DNA from: a virus
DNA length: 31,639 nt
IMG/VR virus record: IMGVR_UViG_3300042867_001824
Location: 1-31,639 of that record
Strand: one strand, 5' to 3'
Position numbers and translations under genes: made by a program. The notes under the pieces were generated by a model. The model was not told where the DNA came from, searched no databases, and was given only the letters and a program-made list of their open reading frames with translations. Shown here one piece after another: positions 16,153 through 23,972 of the stretch (within the stretch, counting starts at the first letter, position 1; the number at the start of each line of letters is the position of its first letter).

Positions 16153-17791
16153 TCAAAGATCCTATTGTTCTGCAAATTTTAGAACAAATCGTACTTGATG
16201 TATAACATCCTCTTTTTACAGCTACTGGTTCTTCTTGTGGAGAGCAACTGCAATCTACAGTAACACCTTTAGAGCCACAGCCAGCGTTATTCTGCCCTTT
16301 CCATGGCTTGCCATATTCTGGAGCATTTGGATCACAAGCATTATTTGGATTACATTTACAAACAATTTTCTTTCTTAAAAGTTTATTGTTTATAACTTCA
16401 AACATGTGAGAGTCATCTTCTCCAATAAGATTATTTTCACTTAATGAATTCACACAAGAATTCGCCATTTCATTAACTTCTTCTTCGCTAGTTTCAATCG
16501 CATGAATTAAATTCTTATCTTTATCAAACATATACATATTTCTACAAGGAACCTCTACAGTCATATCTTTTTTGTTTGATAAGATTGAAACTTCTTTTTT
16601 TATTTTAACTATTGATGCTGATTGTGTTTTTAAAACAAATCCATCATCACAAGTGATTTCCTGTACTTCTCGTTTATTTTCCTTTACGATGCTTTTATAG
16701 GTTTTATTAGAAAGTGCTTGGAGCGTTGTTCCAATTATGTTTCTTTTAATAAAAACCTTTCTCAAAACACTTCCATATTTGGAATTATTTTGTGATTTAT
16801 CATAATTCAACATTTGCAAAGCAGCAGAGTTATAAAACTTAATGGTATCTGCAAATTGACAAGCATACAAAATATATGTTACTGCTGTATCTCTAGCAGA
16901 TTTAAGTGCTGGCAAAGGTTGCATGCCACTAGACATATTTTGTTTGAATATTTCAATCATACATTCATACCAAGTGCCAGTCCACACCCTGCTAAAGCTA
17001 TGTGGTTCGTTAGATAGTTGATCATTAGGACTATCTTTTGGCAATTTTTTAGGATCAACATAAATAAAATCGTTAACTGCATCACGAAGAAAATATTGAT
17101 ATGTTTTATCCCCAGTAACATCAAATATTGCCTTTCCTAATTCTTCGGCCAATCTTGATATGATATTTGATTTAGAAAGGTCGTTATTTGTTTGCGTTAA
17201 AGCTTTTTGAAGTATTTGGTCATATTGCATAATATTTGAAATAGCTGAAATATCACCAAAAGATTCATGAAAAGCCCAAGCCTCATATGATTGTGCATTC
17301 CAAAGATCTGGTCTAAGTATGTCTAAGAACGCATGTCCGAATTCGTGAGACACAATATCTGCTGATTCGGCTGTATATACAGTTTTCTTAGTTACAGTAT
17401 CAATATCGTAAAAGAATTTAAGATTAGATCTATCATAATATGCGTTAAAATCTTTACCTGCTCTTGGCAATACATTTAAGGTGCTTGTAGCTGCCCATTT
17501 TGTAAATGTCTTTTTGGTTTTATTTTGCGAGATTAAATATTTCGCAGTATTTTGAATAGTCACATAACAACTTGCTGCTTGACCTTGCAATGTATGCATG
17601 GCATAACCACCACCAACATATCCTTGTACATTCAACTTCAGTGAAGATGCAGTTGGTGGAACAATTTTAACACCTTGTTCTGGTGTAGTTGGGTCATTCA
17701 AAAGATAATCTATTGTTTTTACGGGTGTAACAGCGATTTTGTTTTTCGCTGTACATACAGATTTAAAAATGTTTTTTATCCAGTTTAACAT
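16133..17791 (-). CDS. thermolysin-like (gluzincin) zinc metallopeptidase with Cys-rich tail
   Basis: The protein has 552 residues from the ATG at 17791, chosen for its AAGGAGG site. The frame stays open upstream, but that part overlaps the divergent gene's start. Zinc ligands are visible: HEFGH (His149, Glu150, His153) and, 22 residues on, AFHESFGDISA with Glu176 and Asp180, the second-helix E-x-x-x-D of M4/M36-type enzymes. EPHSFSRVWTGTWYECMIEI follows in the helical C-lobe. The last about 75 residues contain many Cys (CKCNPNNACDPNAP and CSCSPQEEP), suggesting disulfides or metal binding. No classical signal peptide is seen. A virion-associated or released protease is possible. Confidence 0.8.
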   Translation of the reverse strand: MLNWIKNIFKSVCTAKNKIAVTPVKTIDYLLNDPTTPEQGVKIVPPTASSLKLNVQGYVGGGYAMHTLQGQAASCYVTIQNTAKYLISQNKTKKTFTKWAATSTLNVLPRAGKDFNAYYDRSNLKFFYDIDTVTKKTVYTAESADIVSHEFGHAFLDILRPDLWNAQSYEAWAFHESFGDISAISNIMQYDQILQKALTQTNNDLSKSNIISRLAEELGKAIFDVTGDKTYQYFLRDAVNDFIYVDPKKLPKDSPNDQLSNEPHSFSRVWTGTWYECMIEIFKQNMSSGMQPLPALKSARDTAVTYILYACQFADTIKFYNSAALQMLNYDKSQNNSKYGSVLRKVFIKRNIIGTTLQALSNKTYKSIVKENKREVQEITCDDGFVLKTQSASIVKIKKEVSILSNKKDMTVEVPCRNMYMFDKDKNLIHAIETSEEEVNEMANSCVNSLSENNLIGEDDSHMFEVINNKLLRKKIVCKCNPNNACDPNAPEYGKPWKGQNNAGCGSKGVTVDCSCSPQEEPVAVKRGCYTSSTICSKICRTIGSLISRKVC

Positions 17792-17842
17792 GATTGCCTC
17801 CTTGGAATAATGTGATATAATATATAATAATTTAAGGTTATA

Positions 17843-17850
17843 TATAAATT
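17843..17850 (+). promoter_or_regulatory. possible late promoter in the divergent region
   Basis: TATAAATT, one base off TATAAATA, lies 34 bases upstream of the plus-strand ATG at 17877. The interval 17792-17876 separates divergent genes, is almost pure A/T and must carry promoters for both. Confidence 0.3.
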
Positions 17851-17876
17851 TAATATTTACATGATATGGAAACAAT

Positions 17877-18410
17877 ATGCACAATAGAGAGAAGTTAATA
17901 CAAGAGCAAAGAACAATAGAGGCCATGAAAAAAGGATATATTGGATATGAAGGAAAGTTTGCCTACATAGCTAAAAAATTAGGATACCCAATTATATCAC
18001 AAGGCGGAGGCAATTATAATCAGACATTTCTAGATGATTTTTATGACTTTAATGATAGTAATGATGACAAAAACGAATTGCCAATCATGGATGAAAATGA
18101 ATCTATAAGTGAAATTGGAATGTCTTATGAGGGATTGCAATTTGGCAATAATTTAACTATTATTTTGCTATATGGTAATGCGGATATTACAGTTAGACAT
18201 GAGAGCAATCTTGTTTATAAGGAGGTTGCTGGAGAACTTGAAGGATTTGTTCCTAATGAAATATGGGAAAATCATATTGAAAAGATGTATGAGTATGCAA
18301 AAAAAATAGAAAAGAAAAAAAGACCTTTAGAAAATGAAGATTTGGAAAAAAAAGCAAATAAAAAGAAAAAAGAAATATTAGATGATCTTAAGAAAAAATG
18401 GGGAATATGA
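17877..18410 (+). CDS. unknown protein, acidic middle and basic coiled C-terminus
   Basis: The 177-residue protein has a helical N-terminus (HNREKLIQEQRTIEAMKKG), an Asp/Asn/Glu-rich middle (residues about 50-85), a short beta-like region (LQFGNNLTIILLYGNADITV), and a Lys-rich coiled C-terminus from residue 140. No family is recognised. GGAAAC precedes the ATG. Its TGA overlaps the next gene's ATG as ATGA, so the two are probably translationally coupled. It is divergent from the metallopeptidase gene. Confidence 0.65.
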   Translation: MHNREKLIQEQRTIEAMKKGYIGYEGKFAYIAKKLGYPIISQGGGNYNQTFLDDFYDFNDSNDDKNELPIMDENESISEIGMSYEGLQFGNNLTIILLYGNADITVRHESNLVYKEVAGELEGFVPNEIWENHIEKMYEYAKKIEKKKRPLENEDLEKKANKKKKEILDDLKKKWGI

Positions 18411-18766
18411 TGGATAATATATACAAATCACTTTTGAACCTTGGTTTTATCATATATGAGGATAAAAATGAATTTTTTTTACAAAAAGTTTCTTTGCCAC
18501 ATAGTCCTAAAGTGATATCTCAAATTAATTTTGCAACATATGATGAAGCGTTAAATTTTGCGAAATCTGTTGTGGATATTGAAAAAAAAACGAATTACAA
18601 AGCTCTAATTAGATATAGACAAGGATTAGGCGTAGAATATGTTACTGTGCCTAGTATTGTTGCCAAGGATGAGAAGGAAGCCGAAATAATTGCTTTAGAA
18701 AAAAGCGGGTTGCTTAAAAATTTGAAAGCTAAAATAATAGAAATAAAAATAAGGTTTCAAAATTAA
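18407..18766 (+). CDS. small unknown protein, coupled to the preceding gene
   Basis: I start at 18407 because the ATG overlaps the previous stop in ATGA, and GGGGAA lies just upstream. Another in-frame ATG lies at 18398. The product is 119 residues with mixed alpha/beta character (for example ALIRYRQGLGVEYVTVPSI, then a helix EKEAEIIALEKSGLLK). No family is recognised. A terminator-free gap of 52 bases with a late-promoter-like site separates it from the next gene. Confidence 0.65.
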   Translation: MMDNIYKSLLNLGFIIYEDKNEFFLQKVSLPHSPKVISQINFATYDEALNFAKSVVDIEKKTNYKALIRYRQGLGVEYVTVPSIVAKDEKEAEIIALEKSGLLKNLKAKIIEIKIRFQN

Positions 18767-18781
18767 AATCCATGGCATAAA

Positions 18782-18789
18782 TATAAATA
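18782..18789 (+). promoter_or_regulatory. T4-type late promoter
   Basis: An exact TATAAATA, the core recognised in T4 by the gp55/gp33 late sigma factor. It lies 37 bases upstream of the ATG at 18819. It is the best match in the window and is in an intergenic position. Confidence 0.6.
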
Positions 18790-18818
18790 GATGTCACTTT
18801 ATATCATCAAGGGGAACT

Positions 18819-19364
18819 ATGAATAATCAAAATGTAGAAAAATGGACTTTAGAAGACGGAAGAAAAGCAGAAAAAAGAATTTCTGAGAGCGTCAATCATT
18901 CTGATTTGACCAGTGAAAAAATTGTAGAACTTCACATGGAAGATGAAAGACCTTTGAAGCTTAAGCAAAGAATAGTCGAAAAGACTAAGCCTGTACTTTA
19001 TGAACGCAAGATTGAAACCTTGGATGCACAAGGCAATGTTGTTGATGTTAAAGTAGAATCGGCAGAACCAAAAATCCCAATGCAACTTGTCGAACATATT
19101 GCTTTGGCTAACAATCATGTTGCTGCCCAAGGTTGCAAAGCTGCTTGCAAAAAAGGCTTAACGAAAGAAGATTTGGCAGAAGCATTTGCAACAGCCCTAA
19201 AATCAGTAAAGTCTGAAAATTGCAACTTAAATAGCCTTGGAATCGCAGATCAAATTGCTGAAAGAGTTAATGGAGATTCCGATAATAATCTTACAAACAA
19301 GATTTTAATTGGAATTATTGTTCTTTTAATTGCTGGTTTGGGATACATGTTATTTGCAATGTAA
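18819..19364 (+). CDS. tail-anchored membrane protein of unknown function
   Basis: The 181-residue protein has a long charged, soluble N-terminal part and a single C-terminal hydrophobic segment (about residues 158-179, ILIGIIVLLIAGLGYMLF) ending in AM. It is probably inserted post-translationally in the inner membrane with the bulk in the cytoplasm. A Cys pair in GCKAACKKGLTKED (about 105-118) is the only notable motif. AAGGGGAAC precedes the ATG. The gene has its own late promoter and a strong terminator, so it is a single-gene unit and probably well expressed late. No family is recognised. Confidence 0.75.
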   Translation: MNNQNVEKWTLEDGRKAEKRISESVNHSDLTSEKIVELHMEDERPLKLKQRIVEKTKPVLYERKIETLDAQGNVVDVKVESAEPKIPMQLVEHIALANNHVAAQGCKAACKKGLTKEDLAEAFATALKSVKSENCNLNSLGIADQIAERVNGDSDNNLTNKILIGIIVLLIAGLGYMLFAM

Positions 19365-19391
19365 TGAGTCTAAAGAGATAAAAATAAATTG

Positions 19392-19420
19392 GGGGAAGCT
19401 TCACAACTTCCCCTTTTTTT
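19392..19420 (+). terminator. strong rho-independent terminator
   Basis: GGGGAAG (19392-19398) pairs with CTTCCCC (19407-19413), followed by seven T. It ends the tail-anchored protein gene. The remaining bases to 19524 hold only a weak open frame with no start signals. Confidence 0.92.
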
Positions 19421-19524
19421 CTATTCATATCTTTGAAAATAAAGAAATTTTATCAATTCATAAAAAAGTTTCTATCGCAGAATTGGAAGATAGTGCAGAA
19501 AATTGGTCTCTGAGAGAATTTTCT

Positions 19525-20604
19525 TTACGCCTTCCTGATTCCAAAGGTGGTCTCATATCCAGCAGAAACATATAGCCAGTTGGTGTCTGCCATAATCGTT
19601 TGTACTGGTGATGATCTATTATCAGTTGTTTCATCACCTAATCTACCATTACCATTGTCACCCCAAACCCAACATGTTCCATCATTCTTTATTGCAGCAG
19701 AATGATATTGTCCACCTTCAACCTGCTTCCAATCAGTTCCATATGTAACTGTTTGAATTGGCGAAGATCTATCATTTGTTGTCTCGTCACCTAATTGACC
19801 ATCACCATTATTTCCCCAAGTCCAGCATGTTCCATTATTCTTGATCGCAAGCATATGATAGTCACCACAAGAAATTTGCTTCCAATCAGTTCCATATGTA
19901 ACCGTTTGAACTGGTGAAGATCTATCATTTGTTGTCTCGTCACCTAATTGTCCATAACCATTTCTTCCCCAAGTCCAGCATGTTCCATCGTTCTTGATTG
20001 CTGCGATAAAATCTTTACCACAAGAAACAGATTTCCAATCAATTCCACCACATATTGTTTGAACTGGTGATGATTTAGTTACACTCGTATTGTCGCCTAA
20101 TTGTCCATTTGAATTTTGACCCCAGCACCACAAAGTTCCATTGTCCTTTATAGCTGCTGTGTGACTGCCACCAGACGCAACTTGCTTCCAATCAGTTCCG
20201 CCACATATCGTCTGTACTGGCGATGATTTATCATCAGTTGTCTCATCACCAATTTCTCCATCAGAATTATGACCCCAAAGCCATAATGTGCCATCAGTCT
20301 TTATAGCAGCACAATGTTCGAAATAGGTTCCAACCACCATTGTTTTCCAATCATTTCCACCACATATCGTTTGAACAGGTGATGATTTATCATCAGTTGT
20401 ATTATCACCTAAACCACCATCTTCGTTCTGACCCCAAGTCCAAAGAGTTCCATCATCCTTCAAACCAGCGATATTGTAATAGCCACAATTGATTTGAACC
20501 CAATTGCTACCACCGCAAATCGTCTGTACTGGAGATGATCTGTCATCTGTTGTATTGTCGCCAAGTTCTCCGTTACCATTATTCCCAACGCCCCATACCG
20601 TTCC
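19525..20604 (-). repeat. seven tandem RCC1-encoding repeats
   Basis: A period of about 150-156 bases is visible at DNA level. Phrases such as GGTGATGATTTATCATCAGTTG (on the plus strand, with variations) recur, and repeats 5 and 6 are nearly identical in protein (GQLGDETTNDRSS in both). The high identity between units suggests recent duplication or gene conversion. Confidence 0.85.
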
Positions 20605-21456
20605 AACGATTGGTGCGACAGGAGGCGTAGGAGGCGTGATCAAGTCATCAGATGTGAGAACATGTGGTATCTGGAAAATTTCGTCAGGTTCGGTATTTGT
20701 GTCGGTGAAGGTATAGATGGTCTTTCTGGCTAGATCACCAACCAATGCACCTGCTGGATATTCGATTATCTCGACAATTCTTCCTTCTTCGTCTACGGTT
20801 TGTTTCTTGAATGTGTATATGCCAGAGGCACGACCACGCAACAGTTCCCAATCTGCTTTTGGGCTATCGGGATCAAATCCAGCTTCTGAAATAATTTGAG
20901 CATCGAATTCATTTTCTGGATCGAGTTCTATTAAATGGGCAAGGCTTAAAGGAAAGGTAAATCTATTGTCTATGGTATCTCTTGAAAAAAAAGACATTAT
21001 TTCGCCAACAGGTGCTTTCTTATTGAATCTTAAAATTCTTTCAGCAGATGTGTTTGAAATATACATTTTGACAATACGCTTTGGGCGATTTTTATTTGCA
21101 ACAATTAAAACATGATTTTTTATTCCATTTTTTGATACTCTGGCTTCAAACATGCTTGCAAAAGTAGCATCTGCATTTAAAGAACTAACAACTTCGTATG
21201 CGGTTACTTCGTTGGAGTTTAGGCCACTAATATTTATCTCTAGAGAAGACCAATTTCTAAATTCTTCATCCCAAGCATAATTTATCTTGATCGTATTATA
21301 AACGGAGAAATCAAATGGGTCATGATTCCAACTATAGGTGAAATCTTGTGTATTTTGATTTGCAGCAATTTTAAATGTCAGCGAATATTGACGATCATTG
21401 CCTGTATTGAGATATCCCTGATATTCTTGTGCGAAAACATTTTGAAAAAATGACAT
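19525..21456 (-). CDS. virion-type protein with C-terminal seven-repeat RCC1 beta-propeller
   Basis: The protein has 643 residues. Residues 1-270 are a beta-rich domain I do not recognise (MSFFQNVFAQEYQGYLNTGN onward), of the sort used as a virion-attachment platform. A Pro-rich linker (TPPTPPVAP) follows at about 274-283. From about 285 there are seven RCC1-type repeats of about 51 residues, each with W-G-x-N-x-x-G-x-L-G-D-(N/E)-T followed by S-S-P-V-Q-T. Seven repeats fit one closed propeller. The likely role is an exposed binding module such as a fibre or decoration protein; binding partner unknown. AAGAGG precedes the ATG, and a CATAAATT element lies 37 bases upstream. Confidence 0.85.
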   Translation of the reverse strand: MSFFQNVFAQEYQGYLNTGNDRQYSLTFKIAANQNTQDFTYSWNHDPFDFSVYNTIKINYAWDEEFRNWSSLEINISGLNSNEVTAYEVVSSLNADATFASMFEARVSKNGIKNHVLIVANKNRPKRIVKMYISNTSAERILRFNKKAPVGEIMSFFSRDTIDNRFTFPLSLAHLIELDPENEFDAQIISEAGFDPDSPKADWELLRGRASGIYTFKKQTVDEEGRIVEIIEYPAGALVGDLARKTIYTFTDTNTEPDEIFQIPHVLTSDDLITPPTPPVAPIVGTVWGVGNNGNGELGDNTTDDRSSPVQTICGGSNWVQINCGYYNIAGLKDDGTLWTWGQNEDGGLGDNTTDDKSSPVQTICGGNDWKTMVVGTYFEHCAAIKTDGTLWLWGHNSDGEIGDETTDDKSSPVQTICGGTDWKQVASGGSHTAAIKDNGTLWCWGQNSNGQLGDNTSVTKSSPVQTICGGIDWKSVSCGKDFIAAIKNDGTCWTWGRNGYGQLGDETTNDRSSPVQTVTYGTDWKQISCGDYHMLAIKNNGTCWTWGNNGDGQLGDETTNDRSSPIQTVTYGTDWKQVEGGQYHSAAIKNDGTCWVWGDNGNGRLGDETTDNRSSPVQTIMADTNWLYVSAGYETTFGIRKA

Positions 21457-21485
21457 TTTTAACCTCTTTTTTTAAAAACTCTACA

Positions 21486-21493
21486 AATTTATG
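21486..21493 (-). promoter_or_regulatory. possible late promoter for the RCC1 gene
   Basis: The minus strand reads CATAAATT, two bases off TATAAATA, 37 bases upstream of the RCC1 gene ATG. Confidence 0.35.
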
Positions 21494-21550
21494 TAGTAAT
21501 GCGTGATGAAAATATTTTGATCTATTAGATATTAGAGAAAGATCAAAAAA

Positions 21551-21578
21551 ATAAGACAGGATATTATTCCTGTCTTAT
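21551..21578 (-). terminator. rho-independent terminator
   Basis: ATAAGACAGGA pairs perfectly with TCCTGTCTTAT across a six-base loop. On the minus strand a T tract follows. It ends the exported-protein gene at 21597. Confidence 0.88.
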
Positions 21579-21596
21579 GAAAATTATAAAAATAGT

Positions 21597-22043
21597 TTAT
21601 TGTGCAAATGTGGCATAAACTGGTTGTTCGTAAACTTTATAAGGTATTCCGCATCTAATGATTTTATCGGTGTATCCAATTATTGTTGGTTGATTCACGA
21701 TAATTTGTTCCTGTACATTAGTAGGAACCATCATACTATATCCATTAACACATTGTGGCATAAGAACACACTTGTTTAAAACTACTACTTTTGCAAAATT
21801 TTGGGTAATTGGCACTTTTTCGACCCATACTCTTTTGCGGTATGTAATAGCATAATCTCGAAATTCAAATTTCAAAAAACAACCATTGCAAACATGAACT
21901 AGTTTTTTTTCAATTTTAGTTTCTTCTACAAATGATATTTGTACATCATTTGTAGTCATATTAACAATTCTACTTATAATACCATCATCGGCATAAGATA
22001 ATGATGGAACAAAACACATTACAATTACAAAAAAATACTTCAT
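21597..22043 (-). CDS. small exported protein of unknown function
   Basis: I start at the ATG at 22043, which gives 148 residues beginning with a classical signal peptide (MKYFFVIVMCFVPSLSYA, cleavage expected after A-x-A-like SYA). An upstream in-frame ATG would put 11 charged residues ahead of it. The mature part is beta-rich with five Cys (CNGCFLKF, CVLMPQC, RCGIPY) that could form disulfides in the periplasm. I recognise no family. A terminator follows. Confidence 0.68.
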   Translation of the reverse strand: MKYFFVIVMCFVPSLSYADDGIISRIVNMTTNDVQISFVEETKIEKKLVHVCNGCFLKFEFRDYAITYRKRVWVEKVPITQNFAKVVVLNKCVLMPQCVNGYSMMVPTNVQEQIIVNQPTIIGYTDKIIRCGIPYKVYEQPVYATFAQ

Positions 22044-22158
22044 ATTTTTCTTCTTTCTAAAAAAAATTAAATCCACAAAAATAAATTACCACAAAAAAAA
22101 CAATACTACAATATTTTTTGTGTATTTTATAAAATATTTTAATACTTATACAAATTAT

Positions 22159-22341
22159 CTATTTTGACTTTGATAACTTGAAACAAACTTTGCAAGGAAG
22201 ATTTTTAATTTTTTCATATCTGCTTTTAGAAATTGGAAATGGTGTTAATTTTTCATCAAAAACAAAATTATGACCACATTCTAAACAAATACGATATTTG
22301 TTGAATTGTAAAAATTGAGTCTTTATAATTTTCTTCAACAT
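22159..22341 (-). CDS. small zinc-finger protein
   Basis: The 60-residue protein has two CxxC pairs, CLEC (19-22) and CKVC (50-53), in a basic context (MLKKIIKTQF start, KLSKSK end). A single zinc site is likely; DNA, RNA or protein binding is possible. It starts two bases after the ferritin-like gene's stop and is probably the last gene of the M28-ferritin message. Its short length keeps confidence moderate. Confidence 0.6.
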   Translation of the reverse strand: MLKKIIKTQFLQFNKYRICLECGHNFVFDEKLTPFPISKSRYEKIKNLPCKVCFKLSKSK

Positions 22342-22343
22342 AA

Positions 22344-22793
22344 TTAAAATCCAGAATTAATGCCACGAATAATTTGTTTTAATTCGTCAACATCTAATCT
22401 GCTTTCTTCTATTTGCTTTTCAAGAAATATATGAATCCAGTCACCATCAACTGTTTTCAAATCTTCAGCTTGATGCATTCTTGTTGAGTAATTAGAAACT
22501 ACTTCCTCTTCAAGTGTCAAGGCTTGTTTCAATATATCTGCTGGATTCTTTAATTTTGGTAATTTTTCATAATAGGGTATATTGGTTATTTCAATACCAA
22601 GCCCAACTAGAAGATCACTAAATTGACTTACATGCCTTAATTCTTTGCTGGATTCTTCTAAAAAATGTTCTTTATATTCTTTTGAGTGTAATCCTTGAAC
22701 TAAAGCAGCACTTTGCAAATAAAAATGCAAATGAGTTAGTTCATTGCGAAGATCGCTTGCCAACAAGGTGTAAAGTTCGTCTTTGGTTATCAT
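22344..22793 (-). CDS. ferritin-like di-iron protein
   Basis: The protein has 149 residues from the ATG at 22793. That ATG overlaps the previous stop (ATGA) and has GGAG six bases upstream; an ATG 12 bases earlier is less suitable. The four-helix pattern resembles bacterioferritin: Glu18 in NELTHLHFYLQ, Glu51 and His54 in SKELRHVSQF, a Glu cluster at 95-97, and Glu125-Glu130 in EKQIEES. The last position is Glu where bacterioferritin has His. Iron storage, ferroxidase or peroxide protection is likely in the family, but the phage role is unknown. It is coupled to an exported peptidase gene. Confidence 0.78.
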   Translation of the reverse strand: MITKDELYTLLASDLRNELTHLHFYLQSAALVQGLHSKEYKEHFLEESSKELRHVSQFSDLLVGLGIEITNIPYYEKLPKLKNPADILKQALTLEEEVVSNYSTRMHQAEDLKTVDGDWIHIFLEKQIEESRLDVDELKQIIRGINSGF

Positions 22794-23896
22794 TTTTTGC
22801 TCCATTCGTTAAAGTTTTTAATTCCATGATCGTGATCGTAATTCATTTCTTTAAAGTCACTATGATTGAATACTGGTTTATTTTCTTCCTGTGATATCTT
22901 CCAAATTAATTCTAGTGCATATTTTGAAATATTTTCTATACCGTTGTAATTTAATTTATCTGCCGTGTCTTGTGGCGTGTGATAATAATCATGTCCTCCA
23001 GTATGGAGAAATGCTATTGGTATTTTTTTATTATAAAAGCTTGCATGATCGCTTCCGCTAGTTCCCCTAGTGGTTATACTTTTTGCAAAGCTATATTTAT
23101 CACTAAGCTCACCGATATATCTTGTAATATCTACAGAGCTATTTAAATCAGAGAAACCTGCAAGCTGTTTTCCTTTTTTAAGGTATCCAATCATATCCAT
23201 ATTAAGCATAAATGTATGATTTTTTATATTAGGATTATCTTGTGGAAATAATGGGTTGTTTACATAATATAGGCTACCAAGCAAACCCATTTCTTCTGCT
23301 GAAAATGCTATAAACAAAATTGTTCTTTTATTTTTAAGTTTTGACATACCTTTAGCAATTTCAAGTAAAGCAGCAGTACCAGATGCATTATCGTCAGCAC
23401 CAGGGTGTATTTTTATTTTTGACTGCATGCTCATTTGAGGTCCATAACCGATATGATCCATATGTGCGCCAACAACTATGATTTCATCTTTTAAATTTTC
23501 TTCTTTGCCTTCTGACCATGCTAAAATATTATTTGTAAAATCATCCCCAGATTCTTTATTTGGCCCATAATTTAATTTTTTGATTGGGAATTTTTGATAT
23601 TTTGATTTATAGCCATAAGACTCAAATTTGTTTTTAATAAATTCTGCTGCTAAAATGTTGCCTTTTTTACCAGACATTCTTCCTTCAAGCTCTTGAGATG
23701 CTAAATATTCAACAGTTTTTTGGGAAGAATCGCTTGTTATTTTAGATAAACCTTCATTTAGCGATTCAAATTTTTGAGGTTCTTTATCAAGTTTTTCATT
23801 ATTTTCTTGAAATTCTTTTATATTTGTTGTTTTAGAAATGTAAACAATTAAAAGCATAAATCCTAATACTAATATTGTAATTTGTAATTTTTTCAT
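22790..23896 (-). CDS. exported M28-family metallo-aminopeptidase
   Basis: The protein has 368 residues from the ATG at 23896, which has GGGAG five bases upstream. The N-terminus is a signal peptide or anchor (KKLQITILVLGFMLLIVYI). All zinc ligands of M28 co-catalytic peptidases are visible: His145 in GAHMDHIG, Asp168 in PGADDNASG, Glu201-Glu202 in SAEEMGLLGS, Asp234 in NMDMIG, and His306 in YYHTPQDT. It should trim peptides in the periplasm or outside. Phage-borne M28 enzymes are uncommon, so this is probably acquired from a bacterium. It is divergent from terminase and overlaps the ferritin-like gene by four bases. Confidence 0.88.
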   Translation of the reverse strand: MKKLQITILVLGFMLLIVYISKTTNIKEFQENNEKLDKEPQKFESLNEGLSKITSDSSQKTVEYLASQELEGRMSGKKGNILAAEFIKNKFESYGYKSKYQKFPIKKLNYGPNKESGDDFTNNILAWSEGKEENLKDEIIVVGAHMDHIGYGPQMSMQSKIKIHPGADDNASGTAALLEIAKGMSKLKNKRTILFIAFSAEEMGLLGSLYYVNNPLFPQDNPNIKNHTFMLNMDMIGYLKKGKQLAGFSDLNSSVDITRYIGELSDKYSFAKSITTRGTSGSDHASFYNKKIPIAFLHTGGHDYYHTPQDTADKLNYNGIENISKYALELIWKISQEENKPVFNHSDFKEMNYDHDHGIKNFNEWSKK

Positions 23897-23972
23897 GATA
23901 TCTCCCAAATAAAATTTCATTTTCCTATATATTTTAAAGTAGTTTCATAAAAAAAGAAAGTCATTTAAAATA

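Noticed and set aside
17792-17926. Upstream extension of the thermolysin-like gene with hydrophobic residues, as a possible signal peptide
   Set aside because: It overlaps the divergent gene start and AT-rich promoter DNA. The AAGGAGG site supports the internal ATG.
19330-19575. Plus-strand open frame of 81 codons after the tail-anchored gene
   Set aside because: It runs through a strong terminator hairpin, has no proper start signals and overlaps the RCC1 gene's 3' end.
19525-20604. Regular repeats as a CRISPR array
   Set aside because: The repeats are about 153 bases, coding, and translate to RCC1 units; there are no short repeats with unique spacers. The 54-base repeats at 29786 and the GAT tract are likewise coding tandem repeats.
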